This document shows positions 46,619 through 57,321 of a stretch of DNA of 64,000 bases, piece after piece. Numbering within the stretch: the first letter of the stretch is position 1; each line of letters starts with the position of its first letter. A program made the position numbers and the translations under genes. The notes beneath the pieces are model-generated. The model was given only the letters and a program-made list of their open reading frames with translations, was not told the origin of the DNA and did not search any database. This stretch comes from Streptococcus suis (GTDB lineage Bacteria > Bacillota > Bacilli > Lactobacillales > Streptococcaceae), in assembly GCF_019794555.1 (NCBI RefSeq), contig NZ_JAIMEP010000002.1, positions 1 to 64,000 on the forward strand. Direction: 5' to 3'.

Positions 46619-49303
46619 TTAGATTGCTTTTTCATCCAGGCCCATTCTGCGTTGTACAAATTTGACAATTTCAACAACGACAACCATGAGACCAGAACCG
46701 ATTACCGCAACCAACCACTGAGTCGCAGACAAGTGTGCTACGCGGAAGAATTGGTTAAATCCTGGGATGACAATTGTTGCCATCAAGAGCAAGAAGGCAG
46801 CAACGATAGACCAGTTGAAGAGCTTGTTCTTGAATGGCCCAACGGTAAAGATGGATTGGTAAACAGACTTCACGTTGAAGGCATGTACCAATTGGATCAG
46901 ACCAAGTGTCAAGTAAGCCATAGTGAGGGCATCCGCGTGAATTTCTTCATAGGTTGCATGCTCTGGGAATTGCAAAGCAAACCAGTAGACACCCAAGACA
47001 AGAATCGTTTGCAAGATACCTTGGTAGATGATAGAGCTCAAGACACCACCTGAGAAGAAGCTTGAGTTACGGCCACGAGGTTTGTGGGTCATAACACCTG
47101 GCTCAGCAGGCTCAACACCGAGAGCAATGGCTGGAAGAGTATCTGTTACCAAATTAATCCAAAGAAGGTGAACTGGTTCCAAAACGTCCCAACCAAAGAG
47201 GGTTGCAAGGAAGATACAGAGAACTTCTGCCGTGTTGGCTGACAAGAGGTACTGGATAGTCTTTTGAATGTTTGAGAAGACCTTACGTCCTTCTTCAACC
47301 GCAACGATGATGGTCGCGAAGTTGTCATCAGCTAGGACCATGTCAGAAGCACCTTTCGAAACCTCTGTACCAGTGATACCCATACCAATACCGATATCCG
47401 CTGTCTTCAGAGATGGCGCATCATTAACACCGTCACCAGTCATGGCAACAACCTTACCGTCATTTTGCCATGCTTTTACGATACGAACCTTGTGCTCTGG
47501 AGACACACGCGCATAAACTGAATATTGCTTGAAGACTTTTTGGAATTCTTCGTCTGTCAATTCGTTGAGCTCAGCACCTGTAAATACGTGATCCTCTGTA
47601 TCGTTTTCATCGATGATACCAAGACGCTTGGCAATAGCCTCAGCTGTATCTTGGTGGTCACCGGTAATCATGATTGGACGGATACCCGCTTCTTTCGCGA
47701 CACGAACCGCCTCAGCAGCCTCTGGACGCTCAGGGTCAATCATACCAACCAAACCTGAGAAGACAAGGTCATTTTCCACAATTTCAGATTCCAATTCTGG
47801 GATAGCATCCACATACTTGTAAGCCATCATGAGGACACGAAGAGCTTGCTTAGCAAGTGATTTGTTGGTTGCAAGAATAGCATCCTTGTCCGCATCTGTT
47901 ATCGGACGGATAGTTCCGTTTTCTTCGATCTGAGTCACACGTTTGAGCAACTGATCTGGTGCACCTTTTACCGCTACAAAGAAATTGCCTACAGCTTGTT
48001 GGTGAATGGTAGACATCAATTTACGTGTTGAGTCAAATGGCAATTCAGCCACACGAGGCTCAGAAACCAAGACTTCACGAACATCGAAAGATTTGTCCAA
48101 ACCAAATTGAACAAGAGCAGTTTCAGTTGGGTCACCAATCAATTTACCAGTTGGGTCAACCTTTGTATCGTTGGCGAAGTTCATAACACGAAGAGTCGTG
48201 TTTGATGCATCGATTGCTTCGCTTGCATCCACCAATTGACCATTTGTGTAGACTTTTTCAACGGTCATTTGGTTCATGGTCAAGGTACCAGTCTTATCTG
48301 ATGCGATGATTTCTGTTGAACCAAGTGTTTCAACCGCTGGCAACTTACGGATAATAGAATTCCGTTTAGCCAATACTTGGGTGCCAAGCGAGAGGACAAC
48401 AGTAACAATAGCTGGCAAACCTTCTGGAATCGCCGCAACCGCAAGGGCAACGGATGTCATAAGGGCTGGCAAGATACCTTCACCACGGACAAATACAGAT
48501 ACCAACATGGTGATAACTGCAATAATCAAAACGGCGTAGGTCAAGACCTTAGACAATTGGTGCAAGTTTTGCTTAAGTGGTGTGTCTGTTTCATCAGCAT
48601 TTGCCAACATGCCCGCAATGTGACCAACCTCAGTAAACATACCTGTGTTGGTTACCACACCAAGACCGCGACCGTAGGTCACGTTTGAGTTTTGGTAGGC
48701 CATGTTGACTCGGTCACCGATTGGTGCATCTTCTGCCAATTCAGCACTCAAGTCCTTATCAACAGGAACAGATTCACCAGTAAGAGCAGCTTCTTCGATT
48801 TTGAGGGAGTTAGCCTCCAAGAGACGCATATCGGCTGGAACGACATCACCTGCTTCGAGCAAGACGATATCACCTGGAACCAATTCTTTTGAATCCACCT
48901 CAGTGACATGGTTGTCGCGAAGGACACGCGCCACTGGGCTAGACATGTTTTTCAGCGCTTCAATGGCTGCCTCAGCTTGACCTTCTTGGTAAACACCGAA
49001 GGCTGCGTTGAGGATAACTACGGCCAAGATGATGATGGCATCTGTCAATCCGTGTGAACCTTCAGTGATAACTGTAAGAATGGCTGCACCGATCAAGATG
49101 ATAATCATCAAGTCCTTGAACTGGTCTAGGAATTTAGCCAGAAGGGTACGTTTTTCACCCTCATCCAATTCGTTACGACCATATTCTCCCAGACGCTTAC
49201 CAGCTTCTTCGCTAGTCAAACCGTCCAAGGATGAACCTAAGCTAGACAATACTTGCTCTTCGCTTTGCGTATAAAACAAATCGCGTTTTTGTTCTTTTGA
49301 CAC
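46619..49303 (-). CDS. P2-type cation-transporting ATPase (Ca2+/Mn2+ exporter-like)
   Basis: The 894-residue P-type ATPase has the TGES motif (LTGESVP), the phosphorylation site DKTGTLT, the KGAPDQLL ATP-binding motif, MITGDHQDT and TGDGVNDAP, and about ten membrane helices. It resembles PacL/YloB Ca2+-ATPases. A yybP-ykoY leader upstream indicates Mn2+-induced expression, so Mn2+ export (MgtA type) is likely. It uses GTG 49303, with AAGGAG 9 nt upstream. Confidence 0.92.
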   Translation of the reverse strand: MSKEQKRDLFYTQSEEQVLSSLGSSLDGLTSEEAGKRLGEYGRNELDEGEKRTLLAKFLDQFKDLMIIILIGAAILTVITEGSHGLTDAIIILAVVILNAAFGVYQEGQAEAAIEALKNMSSPVARVLRDNHVTEVDSKELVPGDIVLLEAGDVVPADMRLLEANSLKIEEAALTGESVPVDKDLSAELAEDAPIGDRVNMAYQNSNVTYGRGLGVVTNTGMFTEVGHIAGMLANADETDTPLKQNLHQLSKVLTYAVLIIAVITMLVSVFVRGEGILPALMTSVALAVAAIPEGLPAIVTVVLSLGTQVLAKRNSIIRKLPAVETLGSTEIIASDKTGTLTMNQMTVEKVYTNGQLVDASEAIDASNTTLRVMNFANDTKVDPTGKLIGDPTETALVQFGLDKSFDVREVLVSEPRVAELPFDSTRKLMSTIHQQAVGNFFVAVKGAPDQLLKRVTQIEENGTIRPITDADKDAILATNKSLAKQALRVLMMAYKYVDAIPELESEIVENDLVFSGLVGMIDPERPEAAEAVRVAKEAGIRPIMITGDHQDTAEAIAKRLGIIDENDTEDHVFTGAELNELTDEEFQKVFKQYSVYARVSPEHKVRIVKAWQNDGKVVAMTGDGVNDAPSLKTADIGIGMGITGTEVSKGASDMVLADDNFATIIVAVEEGRKVFSNIQKTIQYLLSANTAEVLCIFLATLFGWDVLEPVHLLWINLVTDTLPAIALGVEPAEPGVMTHKPRGRNSSFFSGGVLSSIIYQGILQTILVLGVYWFALQFPEHATYEEIHADALTMAYLTLGLIQLVHAFNVKSVYQSIFTVGPFKNKLFNWSIVAAFLLLMATIVIPGFNQFFRVAHLSATQWLVAVIGSGLMVVVVEIVKFVQRRMGLDEKAI

Positions 49304-49343
49304 TGTTTTTCTCCTTTTCGATCCCCGTTTTACTTAAAGAAAT

Positions 49344-49456
49344 AAAAAAGAGACCTGTTGTATTAAAACAAGTCTCGCTATTTAAGATAGTGCCGGAAAC
49401 GATTTTCGGATTGACGACACTATCACGGACAAGTCCGTTAGCTACTCCCTCGATTT
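49344..49456 (-). ncRNA. yybP-ykoY (manganese) riboswitch with terminator
   Basis: On the minus strand the conserved AGGGAGTAGC (49442-49451) and CCGGCACTATC (49385-49395) loops frame a GATAGTG/CACTATC helix, the yybP-ykoY signature. A terminator, GAGACTTGTT.../AACAGGTCTC with T6, follows at 49344-49376. A TATAAT box lies at about 49464-49469. Expected to raise expression of the ATPase when Mn2+ is high. Confidence 0.85.
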
Positions 49457-49514
49457 GTCATCTATTATACCAAAATTTTTTGCCAGGTCAAATAGATTTA
49501 CACTTGAAAACGTT

Positions 49515-49901
49515 TTATTTCCAAGAAATTTCCATTTGATAGGAAGCAAACCGCTGTTGATTTTCCAATCCCATTAAATCATATTGCAGACGCAAGTGTT
49601 GTTCCGAGCGATTCAGCTGATAATTTTTAGTATTGGTTACAAAATGCTGAATCCCCATCGGTGTGGGAATGGTCACAATAGCCTCTTTGTTAGAAATAAA
49701 TCGCATGATAGACTTGGGAGTTGAAAAACGTGTCATGACAAGTTCCTCGTCATCACATTTGATAACAACTTTTTCTGCCTCATCATTTACGAAAATGAGA
49801 TAAAGATGCCCATCTTTTTCCTTAACCTCTACTTGAAATCGCTGATCAATGATTTCAACTTGTCCATCTAAATCAATTTTATTTTGTAATCGAATATACA
49901 T
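49515..49901 (-). CDS. Hypothetical soluble protein
   Basis: The 128-residue protein is rich in short beta segments (RFQVEVKEKDGHLYLIFVN) and has no membrane segment or motif that I recognise. Its ATG at 49901 follows GTAGGAGGAACAC. It starts 9 bases after the TSUP permease stop, so the two form an operon; a role linked to that transporter is only a guess. Confidence 0.6.
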   Translation of the reverse strand: MYIRLQNKIDLDGQVEIIDQRFQVEVKEKDGHLYLIFVNDEAEKVVIKCDDEELVMTRFSTPKSIMRFISNKEAIVTIPTPMGIQHFVTNTKNYQLNRSEQHLRLQYDLMGLENQQRFASYQMEISWK

Positions 49902-49910
49902 GTGTTCCTC

Positions 49911-50837
49911 CTACTCTTTATTTATTCTTGGAACAAAGGACGAGCGTAATAATGTAAATCCAGTATAGGCCGCAATGAAAACTACCAAAATTTTCAAATG
50001 GTTTATATCTAAATTTGACAGGAAAAAGGCTGCTGTCAGAACACCTAATACCCCACCGACTATAATCCCAGGTACACCAGGCCAGTTGACTCTACCAGAT
50101 TGGATAAACTGCTTGGCACCGGCTGTCATAATCATAGCAGCATTAAGCATCATAACCGGAAGCGCAACAGCGGGACTGATTCCCATCAATGAGAAGAAGA
50201 TTAATTCCGGTGCATAGTTCCCAAGTCCCATACTCATCAACATCCCTACCATGAAGTCAAAGATCATCCCCAGTGCTAATTTCCACCCAGTTAAGCCTCT
50301 CACTTCGTTTGTAAGGTCCGCACCAGGATTGGTTACCATACGATAGACCATAAAACCTGCCGCAAGCACAAGTAAAATCCCCAAAATCCGCTGTACCTTC
50401 TGAGTATTCCAATTCTGAGTAACCTTTGCCCCAACAAATGCCCCAGTAAAAGCTGCCACTGCCATTGCGATAAGCGTCACAATGTCAACCTCGACAATTG
50501 TTATAAAAAGTAAGGCTTCTACTAAGACTGGGATGATATGAGCTGTTGTCATCGTGGCTGGAATTCTTCGGTCATCCTCCACCAACTTTGTTAGCTTAAA
50601 CATGGTTGTGGTCGTCGCAAAGGTACCAATCCCCAAGGTGTCTAGCAGATCTGTGATATACCCAATGCCAAAACCTGTCCAAAATTTTTCAGTTAGAGAA
50701 ATCTTATGTTTTTTTGCATAATATAAAATAGTATAGACCATCCAAATAATCAAACCGATAATAAGTATTTGTATGCCCCTTAATATAAATAGATGATTCA
50801 TTTCTCCATTATACTGAAAAAAGAAGACTTGGTACAT
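49911..50837 (-). CDS. TSUP (TauE/SafE) family permease
   Basis: The protein (308 residues from 50837) has about eight membrane helices and TSUP-like repeats (GIGTFATTTTMFKLTKLV near the start, GLGNYAPELIFFSLMG in the second half). The family moves sulfite, sulfonates or other small organic anions. ATG 50837 has AAGGATATTGTT. ATG 50801 (TATAATGGAGAAATG) is an alternative with a too-close SD. The region between it and the divergent HD gene is about 60 bases. Confidence 0.85.
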   Translation of the reverse strand: MYQVFFFQYNGEMNHLFILRGIQILIIGLIIWMVYTILYYAKKHKISLTEKFWTGFGIGYITDLLDTLGIGTFATTTTMFKLTKLVEDDRRIPATMTTAHIIPVLVEALLFITIVEVDIVTLIAMAVAAFTGAFVGAKVTQNWNTQKVQRILGILLVLAAGFMVYRMVTNPGADLTNEVRGLTGWKLALGMIFDFMVGMLMSMGLGNYAPELIFFSLMGISPAVALPVMMLNAAMIMTAGAKQFIQSGRVNWPGVPGIIVGGVLGVLTAAFFLSNLDINHLKILVVFIAAYTGFTLLRSSFVPRINKE

Positions 50838-50885
50838 AACAATATCCTTGTGTTTTAGAAAAATAAGGAAAATATTAGCTTTTTT

Positions 50886-50894
50886 TGCTATAAT
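50886..50894 (+). promoter_or_regulatory. Extended -10 6 nt before the HD-protein start (leaderless candidate)
   Basis: TGCTATAAT-N6-ATG on the plus strand; the gap GAAAGT is a poor SD. Confidence 0.6.
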
Positions 50895-50900
50895 GAAAGT

Positions 50901-52211
50901 ATGATTGAAAAAGTATTTCGTGACCCCGTCCACAACTATGTTCACGTCGAGCAAGAACTTATTTACCATCTGATTAATACAAAAGAATTTCAACGACTAC
51001 GACGCATCAAGCAGTTAGGAACAACTTCCTATACCTTCCATGGTGGTGAGCATAGTCGCTTTTCTCATTGTCTCGGTGCCTATGAAATTGCCAGAAGAAT
51101 CACTCAAAAATTTGAAGATAAATACGCAGATACTTGGGATTCAAATGAATCACTTTTGACCATGGTCGCGGCTCTATTACATGACGTCGGTCATGGTGCT
51201 TATTCTCATACCTTTGAGCGCCTATTTGATACCGACCATGAGGAAATGACGTGCGCTATCATAACTAGCCCTGAAACTGAAATCAATGCTTTACTGAAGC
51301 TAGTATCCCCTGATTTTCCAGAGAGAGTAGCCAGTGTGATTAACCATACTTATCCAAATAAACAGGTCGTTCAATTGATTTCTAGTCAAATTGACGTTGA
51401 CCGCATGGATTATCTGCTACGAGATTCATATTTTACAGGTGCCAGCTACGGTGAATTTGACCTGACTAGAATATTGCGTGTCATTCGTCCTACAGAAAAT
51501 GGCATTGCCTTTAAAGAATCTGGTATGCATGCGGTTGAGGATTACGTACTCAGTCGTTACCAAATGTATATGCAAGTCTATTTCCATCCAGCTAGTCGCT
51601 CAATGGAGGTTTTGTTACAAAACTTACTCAATCGGGCAAAACTTCTGTATACTAGCGAGCAAGACTTCTTTGCGCGCACTTCCCCTCGCCTCTTGCCATT
51701 CTTTGAACATCGTATTCATCTAACAGACTATCTCGCACTAGATGATGGCGTGATGAACACCTATTTTCAGTCTTGGATAGATGGCCCTGACCATATTTTA
51801 TCTGATTTAGCACAACGTTATATCAATCGAAAGGTATTTAAATCTATTACATTTAAGAGCAATCAAGAAAATCAGTTGGATATTCTACGAAGTATTGTCG
51901 CTGAAGTAGGTTTTGATCCAGAATACTATACCGCAATCCATCATAATTTTGATTTGCCTTATGATATTTACAGACCAAATGCCGAAAAGAAACGAACACA
52001 AATTGAAATCTATCGTAAAGACGAAAGTTTGGTAGAGCTCTCTACTCTATCACCAATTGTCCACTCCCTATCTGGAACTATCCATGGCGACAGCCGATTT
52101 TATTTCCCGAAAGAAATGTTAGTGGACACAGGTATATTTGCCGAACAAAACGCTACTTTCCTTAGCTATATACATAATGATCATTTTAACATAGGAGACC
52201 TTTCTTCATGA
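50901..52211 (+). CDS. HD-domain phosphohydrolase (dGTPase-like)
   Basis: The 436-residue protein has an HD domain with the metal motif AALLHDVGHGAYSHTFE (residues ~93-109), an upstream histidine in GGEHSRFSHCLG and DVDRMDYLLRDSYFTG. It resembles the YwfO/SAMHD1-like dNTP triphosphohydrolase group. It may control dNTP pools. The ATG at 50901 lies 6 nt after TGCTATAAT (leaderless candidate). Its stop overlaps the ATG of the next gene (ATGA). Confidence 0.88.
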   Translation: MIEKVFRDPVHNYVHVEQELIYHLINTKEFQRLRRIKQLGTTSYTFHGGEHSRFSHCLGAYEIARRITQKFEDKYADTWDSNESLLTMVAALLHDVGHGAYSHTFERLFDTDHEEMTCAIITSPETEINALLKLVSPDFPERVASVINHTYPNKQVVQLISSQIDVDRMDYLLRDSYFTGASYGEFDLTRILRVIRPTENGIAFKESGMHAVEDYVLSRYQMYMQVYFHPASRSMEVLLQNLLNRAKLLYTSEQDFFARTSPRLLPFFEHRIHLTDYLALDDGVMNTYFQSWIDGPDHILSDLAQRYINRKVFKSITFKSNQENQLDILRSIVAEVGFDPEYYTAIHHNFDLPYDIYRPNAEKKRTQIEIYRKDESLVELSTLSPIVHSLSGTIHGDSRFYFPKEMLVDTGIFAEQNATFLSYIHNDHFNIGDLSS

Positions 52212-53017
52212 GTATTAAACTTGTTGCTATCGATATTGATGGTACCCTTTTAAATAGCCAACACCAAATTACAACCGAAGTGCATGCAGCCATTCAAGAG
52301 GCCAAAAAAGCGGGTGTAAAAATTGTTATTGCTACTGGCCGCCCTATTTCTGGAGTTCGTGCCATCTTGGAAGAGCTTAACTTAACAAACGCTGGTGACT
52401 ATGTCATTACCTTTAATGGGGGACTGGTACAGGATGCCGCGACTGGTGAAGATATTGTAAAAGATACACTGAGCTATGATGACTATTTAGATATTGAATT
52501 GGTTGCTCGTAAATTAAACCTTCCCATGCATGCAAGTACGAAAGAAGGAATCTATACGGCCAACCGCAATATCGGAAAATACACTATCTACGAATCAACA
52601 CTTGTAAGTGCTCCTATTTTCTACCGCACTCCTGAAGAAATGGTTGATAAAGAGATTATCAAGACAATGATGGTAGATGAACCAGAAATTCTCGATGCTG
52701 CTATTCCGCTTCTACCGACCAGCTTGACTGAGAAGTACAACGTCGCAAAATCAGCACCATTTTACTTAGAAATCACACCAAAAACGGTCAATAAAGGCCA
52801 AGCAATCATACATTTAGCAGAGAAACTTGGTCTAACAATGGATCAAACGATGGCTATTGGTGATCAAGAAAATGATCGTCCAATGTTGGAGGTTGTTGGA
52901 AATCCAGTAGTCATGGAAAATGGTAATCCTGAACTGAAGAAAATCGCCAAGTATATCACCAAGTCAAACGATGAAGACGGTGTCGCATATGCATTAAGAG
53001 AATGGGTTCTAAAATAG
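52208..53017 (+). CDS. Cof-type HAD phosphatase (YidA-like)
   Basis: The 269-residue protein of HAD subfamily IIB has motif I AIDIDGTLLNS, motif II ATGRP, the lysine NKGQAI and motif IV GDQENDRPMLE. These enzymes dephosphorylate sugar phosphates and similar metabolites. Coupled to the HD gene by an ATGA overlap, so a housekeeping phosphometabolite role together is plausible. Confidence 0.9.
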   Translation: MSIKLVAIDIDGTLLNSQHQITTEVHAAIQEAKKAGVKIVIATGRPISGVRAILEELNLTNAGDYVITFNGGLVQDAATGEDIVKDTLSYDDYLDIELVARKLNLPMHASTKEGIYTANRNIGKYTIYESTLVSAPIFYRTPEEMVDKEIIKTMMVDEPEILDAAIPLLPTSLTEKYNVAKSAPFYLEITPKTVNKGQAIIHLAEKLGLTMDQTMAIGDQENDRPMLEVVGNPVVMENGNPELKKIAKYITKSNDEDGVAYALREWVLK

Positions 53018-53057
53018 TCTCGATTCCTAACACCCTATCTTGTTAAAATAAGAATTT

Positions 53058-53092
53058 AAAAGGACTTAGATTTTGAAATCTAAAGTCCTTTT
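53058..53092. terminator. Terminator between the HAD gene and tpiA
   Basis: AAAGGACTTAGATTT/AAATCTAAAGTCCTTT stem with T5 on plus and an A/T flank on minus; convergent genes. Confidence 0.85.
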
Positions 53093-53099
53093 TCATATT

Positions 53100-53876
<777 letters not shown>

Positions 53877-53950
53877 TTACAAGGTCCATTATAGCATAAA
53901 CTCAGCGAAGATTAAAGAATTTCTGTGTATTTTATGAATACTTACAGAAA

Positions 53951-53976
53951 AACTCTCTACCACCTGGTAGAGAGTT
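53951..53976 (-). terminator. Terminator of tuf
   Basis: AACTCTCTACCA/TGGTAGAGAGTT, a 12-bp perfect stem with the central CC as loop, followed by T5 on the minus strand. Confidence 0.9.
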
Positions 53977-54027
53977 ACAATTTTTGTTGTCTGACAAATA
54001 ATTGTTATATCTGGGAACTCAATCGAA

Positions 54028-55224
54028 TTAAGCTTCGATTTCTGTAACCATACCTGAACCAACAGTACGTCCACCTTCACGGATAGAGAAAGTAGTACCT
54101 TGTTCAACGGCGATTGGGTGGATCAATTCAACGTCAATAGTAACGTTATCACCAGGCATTACCATTTCAGTACCTTCTGGCAATTTGATTGAACCAGTTA
54201 CGTCAGTTGTACGGAAGTAGAACTGTGGACGGTAGTTGTCGAAGAATGGAGTGTGACGTCCACCTTCTTCTTTAGTAAGGATGTAAACTTCACCTTTAAA
54301 TTTAGTGTGTGGGTTGATTGAACCTGGTTTAGAGATAACTTGACCACGTTCGATTTCATCACGTTGTACACCACGAAGAAGCACACCAACGTTATCGCCG
54401 GCAAGACCTTCGTCAAGTTGTTTACGGAACATTTCAACACCAGTAACAACTGCTTTAGATTTTTCTTCTTGAAGACCAACGATTTCGATTTCGTCGTTAA
54501 CACGAACTGTACCACGGTCGATACGTCCTGATGCTACAGTACCACGACCAGTGATTGAGAATACGTCTTCGACTGGAAGCAACAATGGTTTATCAGTGTC
54601 GCGTTCTGGTTCTGGAATGTACTCATCAACAGTGTTCATCAATTCCATAACGATGTCTTCGTACTTAGTGTCACCTTCAAGGGCTTTAAGAGCTGAACCT
54701 TGGATAACTGGAAGATCATCACCTGGGAAATCGTATTCTGAAAGAAGGTCACGGATTTCCATTTCAACCAATTCAAGCAATTCTTCATCGTCAACCAAGT
54801 CAACTTTGTTCATGAAGACGATAAGGTGTTTAACACCAACCTGACGTGAAAGAAGGATGTGCTCACGAGTTTGTGGCATAGGACCGTCAGTTGATGCAAC
54901 TACAAGGATCGCACCGTCCATTTGGGCAGCACCAGTGATCATGTTTTTAACGTAGTCCGCGTGTCCTGGAGCGTCGATGTGAGCATAGTGACGTTTTTCA
55001 GTTTCGTACTCAACGTGTGCAGTGTTGATTGTGATACCGCGTTCACGTTCTTCTGGAGCAGCATCGATAGACGCATAGTCTTTAGGTTGGTTAACTGCTG
55101 AAGGCAAGCGACGTGCCAATACAGTTGTGATAGCTGCAGTCAAAGTAGTTTTACCGTGGTCAACGTGTCCAATTGTACCAATGTTAACGTGGGGTTTACT
55201 ACGATCGTATTTTTCTTTTGCCAT
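54028..55224 (-). CDS. tuf: Elongation factor Tu
   Basis: EF-Tu brings aminoacyl-tRNA to the ribosome. The 398-residue GTPase has [19 protein letters not shown] and NKVDLVDD, then the two beta-barrel domains ending [18 protein letters not shown] 55224 ([14 protein letters not shown]) follows GGAGGCTTTTACCAAA; the frame is open 6 codons earlier. It stands alone, as in streptococci. Strong codon bias fits high expression. Confidence 0.98.
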   Translation of the reverse strand: MAKEKYDRSKPHVNIGTIGHVDHGKTTLTAAITTVLARRLPSAVNQPKDYASIDAAPEERERGITINTAHVEYETEKRHYAHIDAPGHADYVKNMITGAAQMDGAILVVASTDGPMPQTREHILLSRQVGVKHLIVFMNKVDLVDDEELLELVEMEIRDLLSEYDFPGDDLPVIQGSALKALEGDTKYEDIVMELMNTVDEYIPEPERDTDKPLLLPVEDVFSITGRGTVASGRIDRGTVRVNDEIEIVGLQEEKSKAVVTGVEMFRKQLDEGLAGDNVGVLLRGVQRDEIERGQVISKPGSINPHTKFKGEVYILTKEEGGRHTPFFDNYRPQFYFRTTDVTGSIKLPEGTEMVMPGDNVTIDVELIHPIAVEQGTTFSIREGGRTVGSGMVTEIEA

Positions 55225-55346
55225 TTTGGTAAAAGCCTCCAATAAAATATATTTTATAGATAGACAGTAGGCAATACGGTCTAACTTTACCTTACTATTC
55301 TATCAAATTGTAGCAGAATTGCAAGCATTTTCTATCGTTTTTTAAT

Positions 55347-57098
55347 TTATACCTCTTCTACAAGGGCTACTCCCCCCGCTTGTAACACTTTTTTTAGTCC
55401 AGTTCCCTCTATACCATTAGCTAAAATGACTTGCTGATCTTCTGACAGGGGCACTAACTTTTCTCCTTGATTGAAATAGAGCGTGAGTGACTGATTGCCA
55501 TCCTTATAAGTCATGAGAAGTAACTGATCTTCCGTAGACTGAAGTGAGAATGTTCCCGTCAAAATAAGATGTTGATAAGACTTCCGTAGGTGAATCAATT
55601 CTTTCACAAATGCTTGTAACTCTTTGTCCTGCTGTTCTTCTTTCCAAGGCATAACCCTACGACAATCTGGATCTTCTCCACCGATCATTCCAACTTCTGT
55701 TCCATAGTAGATGCAAGGACTTCCTACTTGGAAGAACAGAGCAACCAAGGCTGATTTTACTGCATCCGTATTTCCATTGGCTGTCGTCAAAATGCGTTCT
55801 GTATCATGTGAATCCAAAAGATTAAATAACACCTCTCTTGACTGTTGACGATAGGTGAACCGCTGACTATTTAAGGAAGTGATAAAGTCATCGCATGTTT
55901 GTTCTCCCTTGAGGAAGAATGTTTTTATTGCGTTGGCAAGCGGATAATTCATTACAGAATGGTGCTCGTCTCCAACCAGCCATGATTGAGCACTATGCCA
56001 AATTTCGCCTAGGATAAACAAATCTGGTTTGACAGACAGAACTGTCTTACGGAATTCTTTCCAAAATTGATGATCAATCTCATTAGCTACATCCAAGCGC
56101 CATGCATCGATGTCACATTCCTCAATCCAATATCGGGCAACACCCAAAAGATAATTCCTCACTTCGGGGTTTGATGTATTTAGCTTGGGCATTTTTCCTT
56201 GAAAGGCAAAGGTCTCATAATGCAGATTTTCTTTACCATCATGAACTTCAACCAATGGAAACCGTTCAATGTGAAACCAATCTCGATAAACTGATTGCTC
56301 TCCATTTTTAAGAACATCCTGCCACTGCTTAGATTGATAACCAATATGATTAAACACAGCATCTAACATGACCTTAATGCCACGCTTATGAGCTTCCTTA
56401 ATCAGCTCCTTCAAGTCGTCTGTAGTACCAAATTGAGGATCAATTTGATAGTAGTCACTCGTATCGTACTTATGATTGCTAGGCGCTTTAAATATAGGAC
56501 AAAGATACAAACCTGTGATGCCCAAGTCTTGTAGATAGTCTAAATGTTCAGTAATTCCTGTTAAATCACCACCAAAAAAATCACTTGTAGTTGGAGCCAA
56601 GTCTGGATTCCAATCTCTATACTCCTGTTTATCAGTATTTTTCTTTCCTCTAGCGAACCGTTCAGGAAAAATTTGATACCAAATTGTTTCCGAAACCCAA
56701 CTTGGTACTTGACATCGATCAGCTTCATGCAAGTAAGGCAACTTGAAACCGTTCATAAATTGACTAATGTTATTACTTGTAGCATCCAGTGGACCAACAT
56801 CTCCAAATAGAATCTGATGGCCATCATACCCCGTCAATTCAAACAAGTACTGCAATCTGGCAAAGTCAGCTCCGACTTCCACCTGCCAATAATCAAATAG
56901 ATGATCACTAGCTATAATTTCCATTTCTGTTTGGTACTGATAACCCTGTTGGTAAAAAATAAAGGGGTCTCCATGGTGTACACGTATTGATTGTACATTA
57001 TTCCTTTTGGTTCTAAAACGAATATGAACCACATTTTTCTTATATAAGTATGCATACTCTGAATCAGGACGATGATAAAGAGCTGTCAATTCTATCAT
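55347..57098 (-). CDS. GH13 alpha-glucosidase (neopullulanase/cyclomaltodextrinase type)
   Basis: The 583-residue protein has an N-terminal CBM34-like beta domain (residues ~1-120) and a GH13 (beta/alpha)8 barrel with the conserved regions DAVFNHIG, WRLDVANEID (nucleophile Asp), LGEIWH (acid Glu) and LLDSHDTERI, then a C-terminal beta domain. No signal peptide, so it acts on imported maltodextrins. The promoter at 57122-57150 overlaps a cre site, so it is probably repressed by CcpA. SD GGAGGTAGCAATT. Confidence 0.92.
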   Translation of the reverse strand: MIELTALYHRPDSEYAYLYKKNVVHIRFRTKRNNVQSIRVHHGDPFIFYQQGYQYQTEMEIIASDHLFDYWQVEVGADFARLQYLFELTGYDGHQILFGDVGPLDATSNNISQFMNGFKLPYLHEADRCQVPSWVSETIWYQIFPERFARGKKNTDKQEYRDWNPDLAPTTSDFFGGDLTGITEHLDYLQDLGITGLYLCPIFKAPSNHKYDTSDYYQIDPQFGTTDDLKELIKEAHKRGIKVMLDAVFNHIGYQSKQWQDVLKNGEQSVYRDWFHIERFPLVEVHDGKENLHYETFAFQGKMPKLNTSNPEVRNYLLGVARYWIEECDIDAWRLDVANEIDHQFWKEFRKTVLSVKPDLFILGEIWHSAQSWLVGDEHHSVMNYPLANAIKTFFLKGEQTCDDFITSLNSQRFTYRQQSREVLFNLLDSHDTERILTTANGNTDAVKSALVALFFQVGSPCIYYGTEVGMIGGEDPDCRRVMPWKEEQQDKELQAFVKELIHLRKSYQHLILTGTFSLQSTEDQLLLMTYKDGNQSLTLYFNQGEKLVPLSEDQQVILANGIEGTGLKKVLQAGGVALVEEV

Positions 57099-57121
57099 AA
57101 TTGCTACCTCCTAGCCTACCC

Positions 57122-57150
57122 ATTTTAACATTCTTCTAACATCTATGCAA
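57122..57150 (-). promoter_or_regulatory. Promoter of the GH13 gene
   Basis: TTGCAT (57145-57150), 17 nt, TAAAAT (57122-57127) on the minus strand. Confidence 0.75.
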
Positions 57151-57159
57151 ACGTTTTCT
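57146..57159. promoter_or_regulatory. cre site overlapping the GH13 promoter -35
   Basis: AGAAAACGTTTGCA (minus strand) fits the CcpA consensus well, with the central CG and flanking A/T symmetry. It covers the -35, a position that gives direct repression. CcpA is encoded at 24649-25653. Confidence 0.8.
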
Positions 57160-57203
57160 TTGCCCGGTGGTAACTATCACATCAAAAAAATTCCCACGAA
57201 ATG

Positions 57204-57238
57204 AAAAAAGGCATCCGTACAATTTCCTTACGGACACC
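57204..57238 (-). terminator. Terminator downstream of the sigma/anti-sigma operon
   Basis: GGTGTCCGTA/TACGGATGCC (two wobbles) with T6 on the minus strand, after repeat copy 2. This 381-base gene-free stretch (57099-57479) thus holds the GH13 promoter and cre, this terminator, a GCTGGGC/GCCCAGC hairpin (57284-57302) and repeat copy 2. Confidence 0.75.
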
Positions 57239-57321
57239 GATTCTATATCTTTTTGGAGGGTACGCAATTTCATACTTGAAGAGGCTGGGCAAAAAGCCCA
57301 GCACCACTTATCAGAGTTCGT

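Noticed and set aside
50801..50813. TSUP gene as another leaderless case (TATAATGGAGAA-ATG)
   Set aside because: An upstream ATG (50837) has a well-spaced SD, and no -35 or TG extension accompanies this TATAAT.
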